Assembly: GCF_005298175.1 (NCBI RefSeq)
Contig: NZ_SZYH01000002.1
Location: forward strand, 62,001 to 126,000
Direction of reading: 5' to 3'
DNA from: Marinobacter panjinensis
GTDB lineage: Bacteria > Pseudomonadota > Gammaproteobacteria > Pseudomonadales > Oleiphilaceae
DNA length: 64,000 nt
A program made the translations under genes and the position numbers. The notes beneath the pieces are model-generated. The model ran no database searches. It saw nothing but the letters and a program-made list of their open reading frames with translations, and had not been told where the DNA came from. This document shows positions 36,933 to 47,183 of this stretch, one piece after another; within the stretch, counting starts at the first letter, position 1, and every line of letters begins with the position of its first letter.

Positions 36933-37202
36933 ATGAATGAGCCGAAGGCACCCAAAATCGAGTTCCCCTGTGACTATGTGATCAAGGTCATCGGGGATTC
37001 CGCTCCGGACTTTGTGGAGTTTGTGGTGGAAGTCGTCGAGCAGCACGCACCAGGACTTTCCGAAAAGGATGTGTTTGTCAGAGACAGCAGCGGGGGGCGC
37101 TTTTCCTCGGTCAACCTGACCATCGTCGCCACGGGTGAGCCGCAGCTCAAAGCCCTGTTTGAAGAGCTCAAGGCCAGTGGCCGGGTCCATATGGTGCTGT
37201 GA
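36933..37202 (+). CDS. ybeD: YbeD/DUF493 family protein
   Basis: This 89-residue protein has [20 protein letters not shown] and [15 protein letters not shown], typical of the family. It is always found between dacA and lipB and is thought to be a small regulatory ferredoxin-like-fold protein. The ATG at 36933 follows GGGAGAG. Confidence 0.93.
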   Translation: MNEPKAPKIEFPCDYVIKVIGDSAPDFVEFVVEVVEQHAPGLSEKDVFVRDSSGGRFSSVNLTIVATGEPQLKALFEELKASGRVHMVL

Positions 37203-37206
37203 CCAG

Positions 37207-37839
37207 ATGGACGAATTGATTGTTCGTACACTGGGAGAACAGCCTTATCTGGAAACCTGGGAGGCGATGAAAGCCTTTACCGCCGACAGGGATGCTTCAA
37301 CGCCGGATGAAATCTGGCTGTTGGAGCACCCACCGGTGTACACCCAGGGCCAGGCAGGAAAGGCCGAGCATATTCTTGCACCGGGCGACATACCGGTCGT
37401 TCAGGTAGACCGGGGCGGGCAGGTAACTTATCACGGGCCCGGGCAACTGGTGGTTTACCTGATGATTGACCTGACCAGGCACAAGCTCGGCGTGCGTGCG
37501 CTGGTGGATGTGATCGAGCGGTCGATTGTCCAGACCCTCGCCACGTTCGGGATTTCCGCCTCACCGCGGCCTGATGCTCCGGGTGTTTACGTTGATGGGG
37601 CCAAGATTGCCTCTCTTGGCCTGCGAGTGAAGCGGGGATGCTCCTTCCACGGTCTGGCGCTGAATGTGTCCATGGATATGGAGCCGTTTCGTCGTATCAA
37701 TCCTTGTGGTTACGCGGGCATGTCTATGTGCCAGATCCGTGACTTTGCTCCGGGCGTGGACATCAGCGATATCACAACCATTCTGTCTGGCGAACTTGCC
37801 GCCAGTCTGGGCCACGGCAGAATTCGCCGTATTCCTTAG
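37207..37839 (+). CDS. lipB: LipB: octanoyl-[ACP]-protein N-octanoyltransferase
   Basis: This 210-residue enzyme has the thioester Cys167 in INPCGYAGM and Lys133 in DGAKIASLG, both intact. It moves octanoyl from ACP to the lipoyl domains. It starts 4 nt after ybeD. In E. coli and Pseudomonas lipA is close by; here a convergent GGDEF gene follows, so lipA must lie elsewhere. The two stops overlap (TAG at 37837 and the opposing TAA at 37836). Confidence 0.95.
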   Translation: MDELIVRTLGEQPYLETWEAMKAFTADRDASTPDEIWLLEHPPVYTQGQAGKAEHILAPGDIPVVQVDRGGQVTYHGPGQLVVYLMIDLTRHKLGVRALVDVIERSIVQTLATFGISASPRPDAPGVYVDGAKIASLGLRVKRGCSFHGLALNVSMDMEPFRRINPCGYAGMSMCQIRDFAPGVDISDITTILSGELAASLGHGRIRRIP

Positions 37840-38918
37840 TGCCCCCCGGAATCACACACCTGATCGCGGCCCAGGGTCTTGGCGCGATACAGCGCCTCGT
37901 CGGCCCGTTGCAGCAGGCGGTCAACGGACTCCGATCCCTGGATGGTTGCCACGCCAATACTGATCGTGGTGTTGATGCTCTGGCCATCGGCATTCACCGG
38001 TGTTGACGCAATCGTCTGGCGTATTCGATGGGCCGTCTGGACGGCTTCAGCGGTATCCGTTTCCGCCAAGAGCACGAGGTATTCCTCGCCACCCCAGCGT
38101 GAGAGTGTATCCACCTTCCTGCATTGTTCCTGCAGCGTACGGGCGACCATGATGATGGTTTGATCGCCCACATGATGACCATATTTGTCGTTTACGGACT
38201 TGAACAGATCGATGTCCATCAGCAGGACTGAAAACGGGCGCCCGTTGCGAAGATAGCGCTGATATTCGGCCTCCAGTTGCTCATGGGCCTCGCGCCTGTT
38301 CGCCAGCCCGGTCAGTGCATCGTGTTTTGCCGCATACTCGAATTCCGCTGCCAGTTTGAGTAGCCCCAGTTTGCTCCGACGCCGGCTCTGATCCAGCACA
38401 TAGCAGGTGGACATTTCGAAGCCCAGAACAGCCAGCATGGTCAGGCGAAAGCTGGTGCTGTAGGGAGAATTGAACGCCATGTCTCCCAACGGGCTGAACA
38501 GAAGCGCTACTGCTGTCAGGCCTCCCGCGCAGGCAATCACGCCGACTCTTGCCTCACTGATGTAAAAGATGATCGGCGGATAGGCAAACAGCCATATAAT
38601 GGCGGAGCCGTCCTCTATCGCGTTGACAGCCAGGTAGGTAAACAGCACCGTGATAACAGTAATGAAGCCACGGCGCTGAAGGGTACTGTTATGGCTGGCA
38701 AGATAGACAATACCGTTGATGCTGAGCAGGGCCGCAAAAACGATGAGAATGGTGGCAGAGCCTGCCAAACCGCGATCCAGCGAGCGCCAGGCAAACAACA
38801 GAAGGATAGGGATGGCAGCCAGTGTCAGCCAGCCGATCAGCATGGGAACCGGGATTTCGCCCTTAACCCGGAACTGCGACAGCTGGGTGTCTGATGTTCT
38901 GCTGGTCGTTTGTGTCAT
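37836..38918 (-). CDS. Membrane diguanylate cyclase (GGEEY) with an I-site
   Basis: This 360-residue protein has six or seven N-terminal membrane helices (about 25-180) as a sensory part, then a GGDEF domain from [20 protein letters not shown]. The active-site loop reads GGEEY at 276-280, a functional-type variant, and an inhibitory I-site RxxD (RKVD, 267-270) lies the usual five residues before it. The metal/substrate segment [14 protein letters not shown] is intact. It should therefore make c-di-GMP under product inhibition, unlike the two degenerate relatives at 25.7-27.7 kb. The signal sensed is unknown. Confidence 0.9.
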   Translation of the reverse strand: MTQTTSRTSDTQLSQFRVKGEIPVPMLIGWLTLAAIPILLLFAWRSLDRGLAGSATILIVFAALLSINGIVYLASHNSTLQRRGFITVITVLFTYLAVNAIEDGSAIIWLFAYPPIIFYISEARVGVIACAGGLTAVALLFSPLGDMAFNSPYSTSFRLTMLAVLGFEMSTCYVLDQSRRRSKLGLLKLAAEFEYAAKHDALTGLANRREAHEQLEAEYQRYLRNGRPFSVLLMDIDLFKSVNDKYGHHVGDQTIIMVARTLQEQCRKVDTLSRWGGEEYLVLLAETDTAEAVQTAHRIRQTIASTPVNADGQSINTTISIGVATIQGSESVDRLLQRADEALYRAKTLGRDQVCDSGGH

Positions 38919-39175
38919 TATGATGGTCTTGTTGTTTTTGGTTATGAGCGAGGGCTTCAGGGCCTGCGCTCAATACTAAACGCCTTTAAAGGCAGGATCT
39001 GTGTAAAAACGTAAACCGTTTCCAGACTCCATGAGTAAACAGGAGGCAGGGCGTTTACATTGGCCTCACGGCCATGGGTTTGATGGCGCATCGGTTAGGT
39101 TTGAGCGTAGAGGTATCCGTATAATGGTTGTGATGGCCTATAGCGCCAACACTTACTGAACCGGGCAGGTTTTTG

Positions 39176-40618
39176 ATGGCATCCAGATCCAGGAACAACT
39201 CCGTTGCACGTATCAAGACCGGAAGCTTTGAGCGCCGGCTTACCCTCACAAGGGCCGGGCTGTTTGCCGGTACACGCATGGCGTCCCATATGGCCACCAA
39301 CTGGTTTGGCAGCAAGGACAAACGGGATGCCAGACATCGCAAGATGCTGTCCAGCCAGGCCGAATTTCTGGTGGACGAGCTCGGTAAGCTGAAAGGCAGT
39401 GTGGTCAAGATCGGACAGGTAATGGCTCTGTACGGCGAGCACTTCCTGCCAGAGGAAGTGACCGAAGCGCTGCATACCCTGGAAGACCAGACCACCTGGC
39501 TGGAGTGGTCCGCCATTGAGCGTGTACTGAAAGACGAGCTGGGTGCTGACCGGCTGGCGGAACTGGAGGTAGATCCTGACCCGATCGGCGCTGCCTCCCT
39601 TGGCCAGGTTCACCGTGCCCGGCGGCGCAGTGACGGGCTCGAGCTGGTGCTCAAGGTTCAGTACCCTGGCGTTGATGAGGCTGTAGACAGTGATCTGAAC
39701 TCGGTAGCCCAGCTGCTCAAGGTGGCACGCCTGGTGTCGTTTGGCCCGGAATTTGATGACTGGCTGGAAGAAGTGCGGGACATGATGCACCGGGAGGTCG
39801 ATTATCGCCTTGAGGCCCGCACCACGGAGAAATTCCGTCAGATGCTGCTGGACGATCCGCGCTTTGTGGTGCCCCGGGTCCTGGACGAATACTGCACGGC
39901 TCACGTTATCGCCTCCACCTACGAGCAGGGCCATTCGGTCAGTTCTGTGGCAGTCAGGGAGCTGTCTCTGGAGCGCCGCAGTGAACTTGGCAGGGCGGCG
40001 CTGGAGTTGTTCTTCAGGGAACTGTTCGTCTGGGGTGAAATCCAGACCGACCCCAACTTTGGCAACTATCGCATCCGCATTGCCGGCGAGAATGGTGCCG
40101 ACAGCCAGCATGACCAGATCGTATTGCTGGATTTCGGTGCGGTTCAGTCCTATTCGGCAAAGTTTCTCGACCCGGTTATCCAGATGATCCGGGCCTCCTA
40201 CGAGGGTGACCTGGAGGCCGTCATTGATGGTGGTGTGAAGCTCCGTTTCATGAGCGTGGACTGGCCAGCAGACGTGTTGGAAAAGTTTGGTGCCGTCTGC
40301 ATGTCGGTGCTGGAACCCCTGTCACGGGACAGGAGCAGTTGGCCGGATTACGCCGTAAACGACAAGGGCGAATATCGCTGGAAACAGAGCGACCTGCCGT
40401 CCCGGGTTGCCCGTCAGGCGGCACGGTCCGCCATCAGCCGTTACTTCAAGGTTCCGCCAAAGGAATTTGTCTTTCTCAATCGTAAGCTGATTGGTGTCTA
40501 TACCTTCATTGCGGTGCTCAATGCCGAGTTCAATGGTGAGGATCTGCTGCGGGACTACCTCTACGGTGACCCGGGGACACCGGATGCCTCCAGTACCAGC
40601 CATATCACCAAGGCATAG
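39176..40618 (+). CDS. ABC1/UbiB-family atypical kinase
   Basis: This 480-residue protein is of the ADCK/AarF type. It has KLKGSVVKIGQVMAL (the KxGQ motif near residue 80), DPIGAASLGQVHRA (alanine-rich nucleotide loop), VLKVQYPGVDEAV (catalytic-domain Lys), QTDPNFGNY and LLDFGAVQSY (metal-binding Asp). It lacks the C-terminal membrane helices of UbiB, so it is a soluble relative; a ubiquinone role is not proven. A TTG precedes the ATG at 39176 immediately. The 3' end overlaps the convergent yqaA by 58 bp. Confidence 0.85.
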   Translation: MASRSRNNSVARIKTGSFERRLTLTRAGLFAGTRMASHMATNWFGSKDKRDARHRKMLSSQAEFLVDELGKLKGSVVKIGQVMALYGEHFLPEEVTEALHTLEDQTTWLEWSAIERVLKDELGADRLAELEVDPDPIGAASLGQVHRARRRSDGLELVLKVQYPGVDEAVDSDLNSVAQLLKVARLVSFGPEFDDWLEEVRDMMHREVDYRLEARTTEKFRQMLLDDPRFVVPRVLDEYCTAHVIASTYEQGHSVSSVAVRELSLERRSELGRAALELFFRELFVWGEIQTDPNFGNYRIRIAGENGADSQHDQIVLLDFGAVQSYSAKFLDPVIQMIRASYEGDLEAVIDGGVKLRFMSVDWPADVLEKFGAVCMSVLEPLSRDRSSWPDYAVNDKGEYRWKQSDLPSRVARQAARSAISRYFKVPPKEFVFLNRKLIGVYTFIAVLNAEFNGEDLLRDYLYGDPGTPDASSTSHITKA

Positions 40619-41001
40619 CGGATTCCCTTGCCAATGCCCACCAGCACCACGAAATTGAGCCAGGGCACGCGCATGATGCCTCCCACGAGAGTCAGCGCGT
40701 CGCCGCCGATAGGCAACCAGCCCATAAGCAGTGACCACTGCCCGTAACGGTTGAACTGGGTGCGAGCTTTCTCAAGCTGGTTTTCCGTCACCGGAAACCA
40801 GCGCTTGTGCTTAAAGCGATCCACCTGCCGGCCGATAACCCCATTGACGACTGAACCCAGGGTATTGCCGGCGGTGGCCCAGAACCAGATCCACCAGAGC
40901 GAATAACCTTGTGTGACCATGCCGCCAAGCAGTATTTCCGAGTACGCCGGCAACAGTGTTGCGGCAGCGAGGGCGGTCATGAAAAGGGTAAGATAGGCCA
41001 A
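40561..41001 (-). CDS. yqaA: YqaA-family (DedA-like) membrane protein, TTG start
   Basis: This 146-residue membrane protein has an N-terminal helix pair (ALAAATLLPAYSEILLGGMV, then LWWIWFWATAGNTLGSVVN) and a second pair after the polar loop, with the YqaA marks GNTLGSVVNGVIGR and LLMGWLPIGGDALTLVGGIM. The start is TTG, supported by GAGGAG 5 nt before it. Its last 58 bp are antisense to the end of the ABC1 gene. Its start is only 33 bp from the divergent chemoreceptor start. Confidence 0.88.
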   Translation of the reverse strand: MAYLTLFMTALAAATLLPAYSEILLGGMVTQGYSLWWIWFWATAGNTLGSVVNGVIGRQVDRFKHKRWFPVTENQLEKARTQFNRYGQWSLLMGWLPIGGDALTLVGGIMRVPWLNFVVLVGIGKGIRYALVIWLVLEASGVPGSP

Positions 41002-41034
41002 TATTTCTCCTCACCAAGACAGGTTGTTGTACCA

Positions 41035-43161
41035 ATGAGAAAGCTGTCACTTCGCTTCAAGCTCTACGCCCTTGTGATTTCCCTTCTGCTGGTTATGGGC
41101 ATCAGTATCGTGGTGACGGCGCAGCTGTCCCTGGGACAAATGGAGCAAAGAATCACCTCCGAAACCCGTGAAACGGTTCAGAGTATGGCCGTCGAGCGGC
41201 TGAGTGCAACGGCCGGCAAGTATGGAGAGCTGGTCAGCGGCATGTTTGCGACAGCCTACCGGACGCCGGAAGTGGTTCGCAATGTGATCAGCCGGAACAT
41301 CCAGGCCGACAGCTCCGGGCGAATCAGCCGTATTGACCTTCAGGAAACCATCGGGGCTATTCTGGAAGAGCAGGACAGCCTCAGCTCAATCTACGCCCAG
41401 TTCGAGCCCGATGCCTATGATGGCCAGGACCGCTATTTTACCGGTGGTGTGGAAGAGCACAGCAGTGACGAAGGCACCCTGGAGATCTATTACTATCGCG
41501 CGCCGGAAGGGGATGTGACGTTCAGTCGCACGGAAGATCCGGCGATAAAGTACCTGGAGACTCGCAACGAGTTCGGGATTCGCGAGGCGGAATGGTACCT
41601 GTGCTCCAGGGATGCCAGAAAGCCCTGCATCATGGAGCCCTACGAATATGAAATCGAAGAGGGCTATTCCGAGCTGATGACCAGCCTGGTGATGCCCATT
41701 CTCAAAGACGACGAGTTCGCCGGTGTGACAGGGGTTGATATCAACCTGTCCACGTTGCAGCAAACCGTCCAGAACGTCAGTCGTGAGCTCTACGACGGTG
41801 AATCGCGGGTCACTCTGCTCAGCAACAAGGGCCTGATCGCTGCGTCCAGTCACTACGATGATTACCTGGGCCGGCCACTCTCGGAAGCACTGCCACAACA
41901 GGCAGACCAATACACCGCTCTGCATCGTGGTGATGGCACCTACGATGACGGGGAGACGCTGGCCGTGTCCTACCCTATCGAGATCGACCTGCCGGATACC
42001 GAATGGTCGCTGCTGATCGAACTGCCCCGGGAAACTGCACTGGCGGATGTGGCCGAGATTACCGGGCTGCTGTCCAGTGAGGTGAGCACCACGGCCGGGC
42101 GACAGACCATGGTGGGTGTGCTGGTATCGATCCTTGCAATTGTGGTTCTGGTGGTACTGGTGCGCTCGGTTACCAAACCGCTCAATGAGATCCGCGACCG
42201 TATGAAAAACCTGGCCAGTGCAGAGGGGGATCTGACCCGCGAGCTGGATATTGAAACCCATGCGGAGTTGATCGAGCTTGCCGGTGGGTTTAATACCTTC
42301 CTTGGCCGGCTCCGGGAAATGATCAACGATCTGAAAGAGGTCAACGGCAAGGTTAGCCAGCAGGCGGCGGATGTGGGCGTGATTGCCGGGGAAACCGATG
42401 ACCAGACCGAGCGTCAGCATCAGGATATCGAGAGTGTTGTTGCTGCCATGAACGAGATGTCCGCGGCTGCCGGCGAAGTGGCCGGATTCGCCGGTGAAGC
42501 GGCAGAAAATGCGCAAATGGCCCAGGACGGCGTGCGCTTTACCCAGGACACGCTGACATCAGCCCTGGAGGGTGTCAGCGCACTTGCCGGCGATATGGAC
42601 GAGGCGAGTACGGCTATCAGCCATGTTGCCACCCGTAGTGAGGAAATTAACCGGATTATCGAGGTTATCCGCGGTATTGCCGAACAGACCAACCTGTTAG
42701 CCCTGAATGCGGCCATAGAGGCAGCGCGGGCAGGAGAACAGGGCCGCGGTTTCGCCGTGGTGGCGGATGAGGTAAGAACCCTCGCGTCCCGCACCCGGGA
42801 GTCGACCGACGAGATCAGCCAGATGATTGATGGCCTGCAAAGTGATGTGAGTGGTGCCGTCACCGTTATCCGGAGTGGTGTTGACCGGGCTACCCGGGCC
42901 GTTGAAGGAACCCGTGAGGCAGACCATTCCCTGGCTTCGGTAGTAGAGCGTATTGCCACCATTGTTGAGCACGTTACCCACGTGGCTACCGCGGCGGAGG
43001 AACAGAGCTCTGTCAGTGAGGAAATCAATCAAAACCTGACCCGTATTGGCGACGCCGCTAACGATCTGCGAGCCCTCGCGCAAAGAGTGAGTGGAAGCGG
43101 GCGCTCGCTGGATGAACAGGTGCGGGCGCTGGATTCCGAGCTGAGTCGCCTTAAAACCTGA
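41035..43161 (+). CDS. Methyl-accepting chemotaxis protein with periplasmic Cache-type domain
   Basis: This 708-residue chemoreceptor has TM1 (about 11-30), a large periplasmic domain (about 35-355) with the double-Cache pattern (EEGYSELMTSLVMPILKDDE, FAGVTGVDINLS), and TM2 (about 360-382, TMVGVLVSILAIVVLVVLV). A HAMP domain and a methyl-accepting coil with the hairpin tip RGIAEQTNLLALNAAIEAAR follow. There is no C-terminal pentapeptide for CheR/CheB. The ligand is unknown; the Cache fold usually binds organic acids, amino acids or similar small molecules. Confidence 0.93.
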   Translation: MRKLSLRFKLYALVISLLLVMGISIVVTAQLSLGQMEQRITSETRETVQSMAVERLSATAGKYGELVSGMFATAYRTPEVVRNVISRNIQADSSGRISRIDLQETIGAILEEQDSLSSIYAQFEPDAYDGQDRYFTGGVEEHSSDEGTLEIYYYRAPEGDVTFSRTEDPAIKYLETRNEFGIREAEWYLCSRDARKPCIMEPYEYEIEEGYSELMTSLVMPILKDDEFAGVTGVDINLSTLQQTVQNVSRELYDGESRVTLLSNKGLIAASSHYDDYLGRPLSEALPQQADQYTALHRGDGTYDDGETLAVSYPIEIDLPDTEWSLLIELPRETALADVAEITGLLSSEVSTTAGRQTMVGVLVSILAIVVLVVLVRSVTKPLNEIRDRMKNLASAEGDLTRELDIETHAELIELAGGFNTFLGRLREMINDLKEVNGKVSQQAADVGVIAGETDDQTERQHQDIESVVAAMNEMSAAAGEVAGFAGEAAENAQMAQDGVRFTQDTLTSALEGVSALAGDMDEASTAISHVATRSEEINRIIEVIRGIAEQTNLLALNAAIEAARAGEQGRGFAVVADEVRTLASRTRESTDEISQMIDGLQSDVSGAVTVIRSGVDRATRAVEGTREADHSLASVVERIATIVEHVTHVATAAEEQSSVSEEINQNLTRIGDAANDLRALAQRVSGSGRSLDEQVRALDSELSRLKT

Positions 43162-43288
43162 CCTGTATCGTCTGTTACTATCGATACCATTCAGCCCATC
43201 AATTTTATTTTTCAGCAAACGTGCGATCATAATGCCGTTTGTTCGAGGCTGTGAAAGCCCGCCTATTTTCCGGATCAGGAGTTGAATT

Positions 43289-43540
43289 ATGGAGCAAGTC
43301 ACTATTTTTGGCCGTGCTTCCTGTGGTTTCTGTACGCGCGCAAGGCAGCTTTGCGAAATCAATGATCTCCCCTGTCGCTACGTCGACATCGTCGAGGAGG
43401 GGATCAGCAAAGAGGATCTGTCGAAAACTATTGGCAAGCCGGTTCACACGGTACCGCAGATTTTCGTGGGCCAGGTTCATGTTGGCGGGTTTGACGATTT
43501 TTCCCGGTTTCTGGAGCGGGTCGGTACCACGGCCAGTTGA
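43289..43540 (+). CDS. Glutaredoxin, CGFC active site
   Basis: This 83-residue protein has ASCGFCTRARQL, a dithiol motif, instead of the common CPYC, and the usual TVPQIFV and GGFDD glutathione-binding segments. It reduces disulfides with glutathione. The ATG follows CAGGAG. It ends at a strong bidirectional terminator. Confidence 0.93.
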   Translation: MEQVTIFGRASCGFCTRARQLCEINDLPCRYVDIVEEGISKEDLSKTIGKPVHTVPQIFVGQVHVGGFDDFSRFLERVGTTAS

Positions 43541-43552
43541 ACAGTGACCCAA

Positions 43553-43590
43553 AAAAAAGGCGCCCCGGGGGTAACCGGGGCGCCTTTTTT
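43553..43590. terminator. Strong bidirectional terminator between the glutaredoxin gene and pfp
   Basis: GGCGCCCCGG (43559-43568) pairs with CCGGGGCGCC (43575-43584) around GGGTAA, with A6 before it and T6 after it, so it ends transcripts from both convergent genes. Confidence 0.93.
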
Positions 43591-43603
43591 GTCTGCGGGC
43601 CAA

Positions 43604-44866
43604 TCAGATCTGGAAATCGGCCTTCAGCTTCTTTTCAACCAATTGGTTCTTCAGCTTCGCCACCCGCGGCAAACCGTCGTCAAACGGCGGGAAACTCTCG
43701 CCGTAAATCAGAGGCTCGAGATAGTCGCGGCAATCCTGGGTGATGCCGTAGCCATCATCGGTAATATAGTGGATCGGCATTTTCTTTTCCTGGTTGGCAA
43801 CGTCGGCCAGGGGGGCTTCGCCGATGTGCCAGCGATAGGGCCGTGACTGCTCGCGCACAATCGTCGGCATCAGTGCCTGCTTGCCGGCCAGGGCCATTTC
43901 CACGGCCACCTTGCCGACTGCGTAGGCCTGCTCGACATCCGTGGCCGAGGCAATATGGCGGGCGCTGCGCTGCAGGTAATCCGCAACCGCCCAGTGGTAT
44001 TTGTAACCCAGCGCCTGGCGCACCATATTGGCGAGGGTCGGCGCTACGCCTCCGAGCTGGGTATGGCCGAAGGCATCCTTGGCGCCGGCGTCGGCCAGGA
44101 AGCGGCCGTCTTCATATTGGGCGCCTTCTGAAGCGACCACGACACAGTAACCATATTCCCTGACGCAGAAATCCACCCGCTCCAGGAACCGTTCCCGCTC
44201 AAAAGGTACTTCCGGGAACAGAATGACGTGGGGCGGTTCGCCTTCACCTTTGCCGGCAAGGCCACCAGACGCGGCAATCCAGCCAGCATGGCGCCCCATC
44301 ACTTCCAGGATGAACACTTTGGTGGAGGATTCGCACATTGAGCGGATGTCCAGGCTCGCTTCCAGGGTGGATGTGGCAATGTACTTGGCCACCGAACCGA
44401 AGCCGGGGCAGCAATCGGTAAAGGGCAGATCATTGTCCACCGTTTTGGGAACGCCGATGCAGGTAATCGGGTAGCCCATCTTCTCGGCAAGCTGCGATAC
44501 CTTGTAGGCGGTATCCTGGGAATCGCCGCCACCGTTGTAGAAGAAATAGCCGATGTCGTGGGCCCGGAACACTTCGATCAAACGCTCGTATTCGCGCCTG
44601 TTTTCAGAAAAGTTCTTCAGCTTGTGGCGACAGGACCCGAACGCACCGCCTGGCGTATGGATCAGTGCCTGGATATCATCATCACTTTCCAGGCTGGTAT
44701 CGATCAGCTCCTCTTTCAGGGCGCCGATGATACCGTTGCGCCCGGCGTAGACCTTGCCGATCTGGTCCGGGTGCTTGCGCGCGGTCTGGATGAGCCCGCA
44801 GGCGCTGGCGTTAATAACGGCGGTTACACCGCCTGACTGGGCATAAAATGCGTTTCTGATGGCCAT
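43604..44866 (-). CDS. pfp: PPi-dependent 6-phosphofructokinase
   Basis: This 420-residue enzyme has GGGDSQDTAYK at the phosphoryl-donor site and VPKTVDNDL with the Lys that favours pyrophosphate over ATP; ATP-dependent enzymes have a different donor loop (GGDGS). It has the MGRHAGWIAA substrate segment. It phosphorylates fructose 6-phosphate reversibly with PPi. It stands alone. It fits a bacterium that mainly uses the Entner-Doudoroff route and gluconeogenesis; this metabolic reading is an inference. Confidence 0.9.
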   Translation of the reverse strand: MAIRNAFYAQSGGVTAVINASACGLIQTARKHPDQIGKVYAGRNGIIGALKEELIDTSLESDDDIQALIHTPGGAFGSCRHKLKNFSENRREYERLIEVFRAHDIGYFFYNGGGDSQDTAYKVSQLAEKMGYPITCIGVPKTVDNDLPFTDCCPGFGSVAKYIATSTLEASLDIRSMCESSTKVFILEVMGRHAGWIAASGGLAGKGEGEPPHVILFPEVPFERERFLERVDFCVREYGYCVVVASEGAQYEDGRFLADAGAKDAFGHTQLGGVAPTLANMVRQALGYKYHWAVADYLQRSARHIASATDVEQAYAVGKVAVEMALAGKQALMPTIVREQSRPYRWHIGEAPLADVANQEKKMPIHYITDDGYGITQDCRDYLEPLIYGESFPPFDDGLPRVAKLKNQLVEKKLKADFQI

Positions 44867-45020
44867 TTCCGGCTAGTGCCTCCTGCAGTTTCATCGAATG
44901 CGGCAGATGATACGCCAATCGCTGGTTTTTTTCATGACATCAAAGGTCGTAACGAACGCTTGACGACCCGCATTCTATACGGGACGCTTTGCAGGTTTCA
45001 TCCAAGAGGTCGACAACCGA

Positions 45021-46430
45021 ATGCATATTCATATCCTGGGAATCTGTGGCACCTTCATGGGCAGCCTGGCCGTGCTGGCCAGAGAGCTGGGGCATATTGT
45101 AACCGGCTCCGATCAGGGCGTGTATCCGCCCATGAGCACCCAGTTGGAAGCCCAGGGCATCGGATTGATGGAGGGTTACCGTCCCGACAACCTGAAACCC
45201 GAACCTGATCTGGTGCTCATTGGCAACGCCATGTCCCGGGGCAATCCGGAAGTGGAAGCGGTCCTGAACCAGAATATCGACTACATGTCCGGCCCCGAAT
45301 GGCTGGCGCGGGAAGTGTTGCGTCATCGCTGGGTATTGGCGGTAGCGGGTACCCATGGCAAAACCACCACAACCGCCATGTTGCTGTGGATACTGGAACA
45401 GGCAGGTTTCGAGGCTGGCTACCTGGTGGGCGGCGTGCCCAACGACTTCCCGGTCTCCGCCCGGCTGGGTAACAGCGATTTCTTCGTGATCGAGGCGGAT
45501 GAATACGACAGCGCCTTCTTCGACAAGCGTTCCAAGTTTGTTCACTACCGACCTCACACCCTGATTCTCAACAATCTGGAGTTCGACCACGCCGACATTT
45601 TCGAGAACGTGGAGGCCATTGAGCGCCAGTTCCATCATCTGGTCAGAACTGTGCCCTCCCGCGGTCTGATCGTGCGCCCAGCGCTGGATGCCCATCTCGA
45701 CAGGGCGCTGGAAATGGGCTGCTGGACCAGCATTCAGGCCACGTCAGTCGGCAGTGAGGTGCCCTATATGGCCGACTGGCGGGCGGAGTTGCTGGCCGAG
45801 GATGGCAGCCGGTTCATGGTGGTTCACCACGAACAGCCCGTCGCGACAGTGAATTGGTCGCAGACGGGGCTGCACAACGTTCGTAACGCCCTGGCAGCTA
45901 TCGCCGCTGCCCGCCATGTAGGGGTAACGCCGGACCATGCCGTGGCAGCATTGTGCCGGTTTTCCGGAGTCAAACGGCGGATGGAGTTGCTGGCAGATAT
46001 TGATGGAGTCCACATATACGACGATTTCGCCCATCATCCCACAGCCATCACCACCACCCTCGAAGGGTTGCGCAACAAAGTGGGGGAGGAGACCATCCTC
46101 GCCCTGATCGAACCGCGCTCCAATACCATGCAGCAAGGGGTGCACCAGCAGACACTGCTGCCCAGCGCCGCAGCGGCAGACCGGGTAATCTGGGCCAACC
46201 TGAATCAGATGGACTGGTTGCCAGCGTTGATTGAGGGCCATAACGCCACAGCGGAGGCGCCGGAGCGTCACTGTGTGGAGTCAACCGTGGAAGCGCTGAT
46301 TGGCAGGGTTCTGGAACAGGTCTCCGGCCCCTGCCATATTGTCATCATGAGTAATGGCGGTTTTGGTGGTATTCATCAGAAGCTGATTGCGGAACTTGAA
46401 GGTAAAACCGGTCAGGGAACATCAGCATGA
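45021..46430 (+). CDS. mpl: Mpl: UDP-MurNAc tripeptide ligase
   Basis: This 469-residue enzyme recycles wall peptides by joining L-Ala-D-Glu-mDAP to UDP-MurNAc. Order: an N-terminal UDP-binding Rossmann domain ([17 protein letters not shown]), an ATP-binding Mur domain ([13 protein letters not shown]) and a C-terminal domain ([15 protein letters not shown]). An AGAGG precedes the ATG at 45021. The stop overlaps ubiX by 4 nt. Confidence 0.96.
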   Translation: MHIHILGICGTFMGSLAVLARELGHIVTGSDQGVYPPMSTQLEAQGIGLMEGYRPDNLKPEPDLVLIGNAMSRGNPEVEAVLNQNIDYMSGPEWLAREVLRHRWVLAVAGTHGKTTTTAMLLWILEQAGFEAGYLVGGVPNDFPVSARLGNSDFFVIEADEYDSAFFDKRSKFVHYRPHTLILNNLEFDHADIFENVEAIERQFHHLVRTVPSRGLIVRPALDAHLDRALEMGCWTSIQATSVGSEVPYMADWRAELLAEDGSRFMVVHHEQPVATVNWSQTGLHNVRNALAAIAAARHVGVTPDHAVAALCRFSGVKRRMELLADIDGVHIYDDFAHHPTAITTTLEGLRNKVGEETILALIEPRSNTMQQGVHQQTLLPSAAAADRVIWANLNQMDWLPALIEGHNATAEAPERHCVESTVEALIGRVLEQVSGPCHIVIMSNGGFGGIHQKLIAELEGKTGQGTSA

Positions 46431-47074
46431 CAGCAGCACCAGACAACCCGCGGGTGATCAATCTGGCTTTTACCGGTGCTTCCGGCGCCCAGTACGGCCT
46501 TCGCCTGCTGCAATGCCTGGTGGCAGCGGATTGCCGGGTGCATGTGATGGTCAGCAAGGCCGCCCAGGTGGTGATTGCCACCGAAACCGACCTGAAACTG
46601 CCGGGTAATACGCCGGCCATGCAGGAGGTGCTGACCAGCTATGCGGGCGCCAGGCCGGGGCAGGTGCTGGTATTCGGGCGGGAGGACTGGTTTTCTCCGC
46701 CGGCATCCGGCTCAGGCGAGAAAGCCCCACTGGTGATTTGCCCCTGCAGCACTGGCACATTGTCTGCACTGGCCACCGGCGCCAGCAACAATCTCATTGA
46801 GCGTGCCGGGGATGTGGCCCTGAAAGAGCGCCGACAACTGATCCTGGTGCCCCGGGAAGCGCCTTATTCCGAGGTGCACCTGGATAACATGCTGCGTCTG
46901 ACCCGCATGGGTGCGGTTATCATGCCGGCCAGCCCCGGGTTTTATCATCAGCCGCAATCTGTCAGTGACCTGGTGGACTTTATCGTTGCCCGCCTGCTGG
47001 ACCACCTGGGCCTGCCCCAGGATCTGATGCCACGCTGGGGTGAGGAACGACTCAAATCAAAACAGCCCGATTGA
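46427..47074 (+). CDS. ubiX: UbiX: flavin prenyltransferase
   Basis: This 215-residue enzyme builds prenylated FMN, the cofactor of UbiD in ubiquinone synthesis. It has [15 protein letters not shown] (phosphate loop), [20 protein letters not shown] and [13 protein letters not shown], all as in active UbiX. It starts within the mpl stop (ATGA). The mpl-ubiX pairing is shared with Pseudomonas. Confidence 0.95.
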   Translation: MTAAPDNPRVINLAFTGASGAQYGLRLLQCLVAADCRVHVMVSKAAQVVIATETDLKLPGNTPAMQEVLTSYAGARPGQVLVFGREDWFSPPASGSGEKAPLVICPCSTGTLSALATGASNNLIERAGDVALKERRQLILVPREAPYSEVHLDNMLRLTRMGAVIMPASPGFYHQPQSVSDLVDFIVARLLDHLGLPQDLMPRWGEERLKSKQPD

Positions 47075-47183
47075 CGATGGTTTTGGTCAGCCCGATTGAT
47101 GCTTTTCATCATTGAGCGAAAACGCCGCTCCCCCGAGACTTGGTGAACGACAACCACAAGACAGTCATTCACCGAGGTTCACC

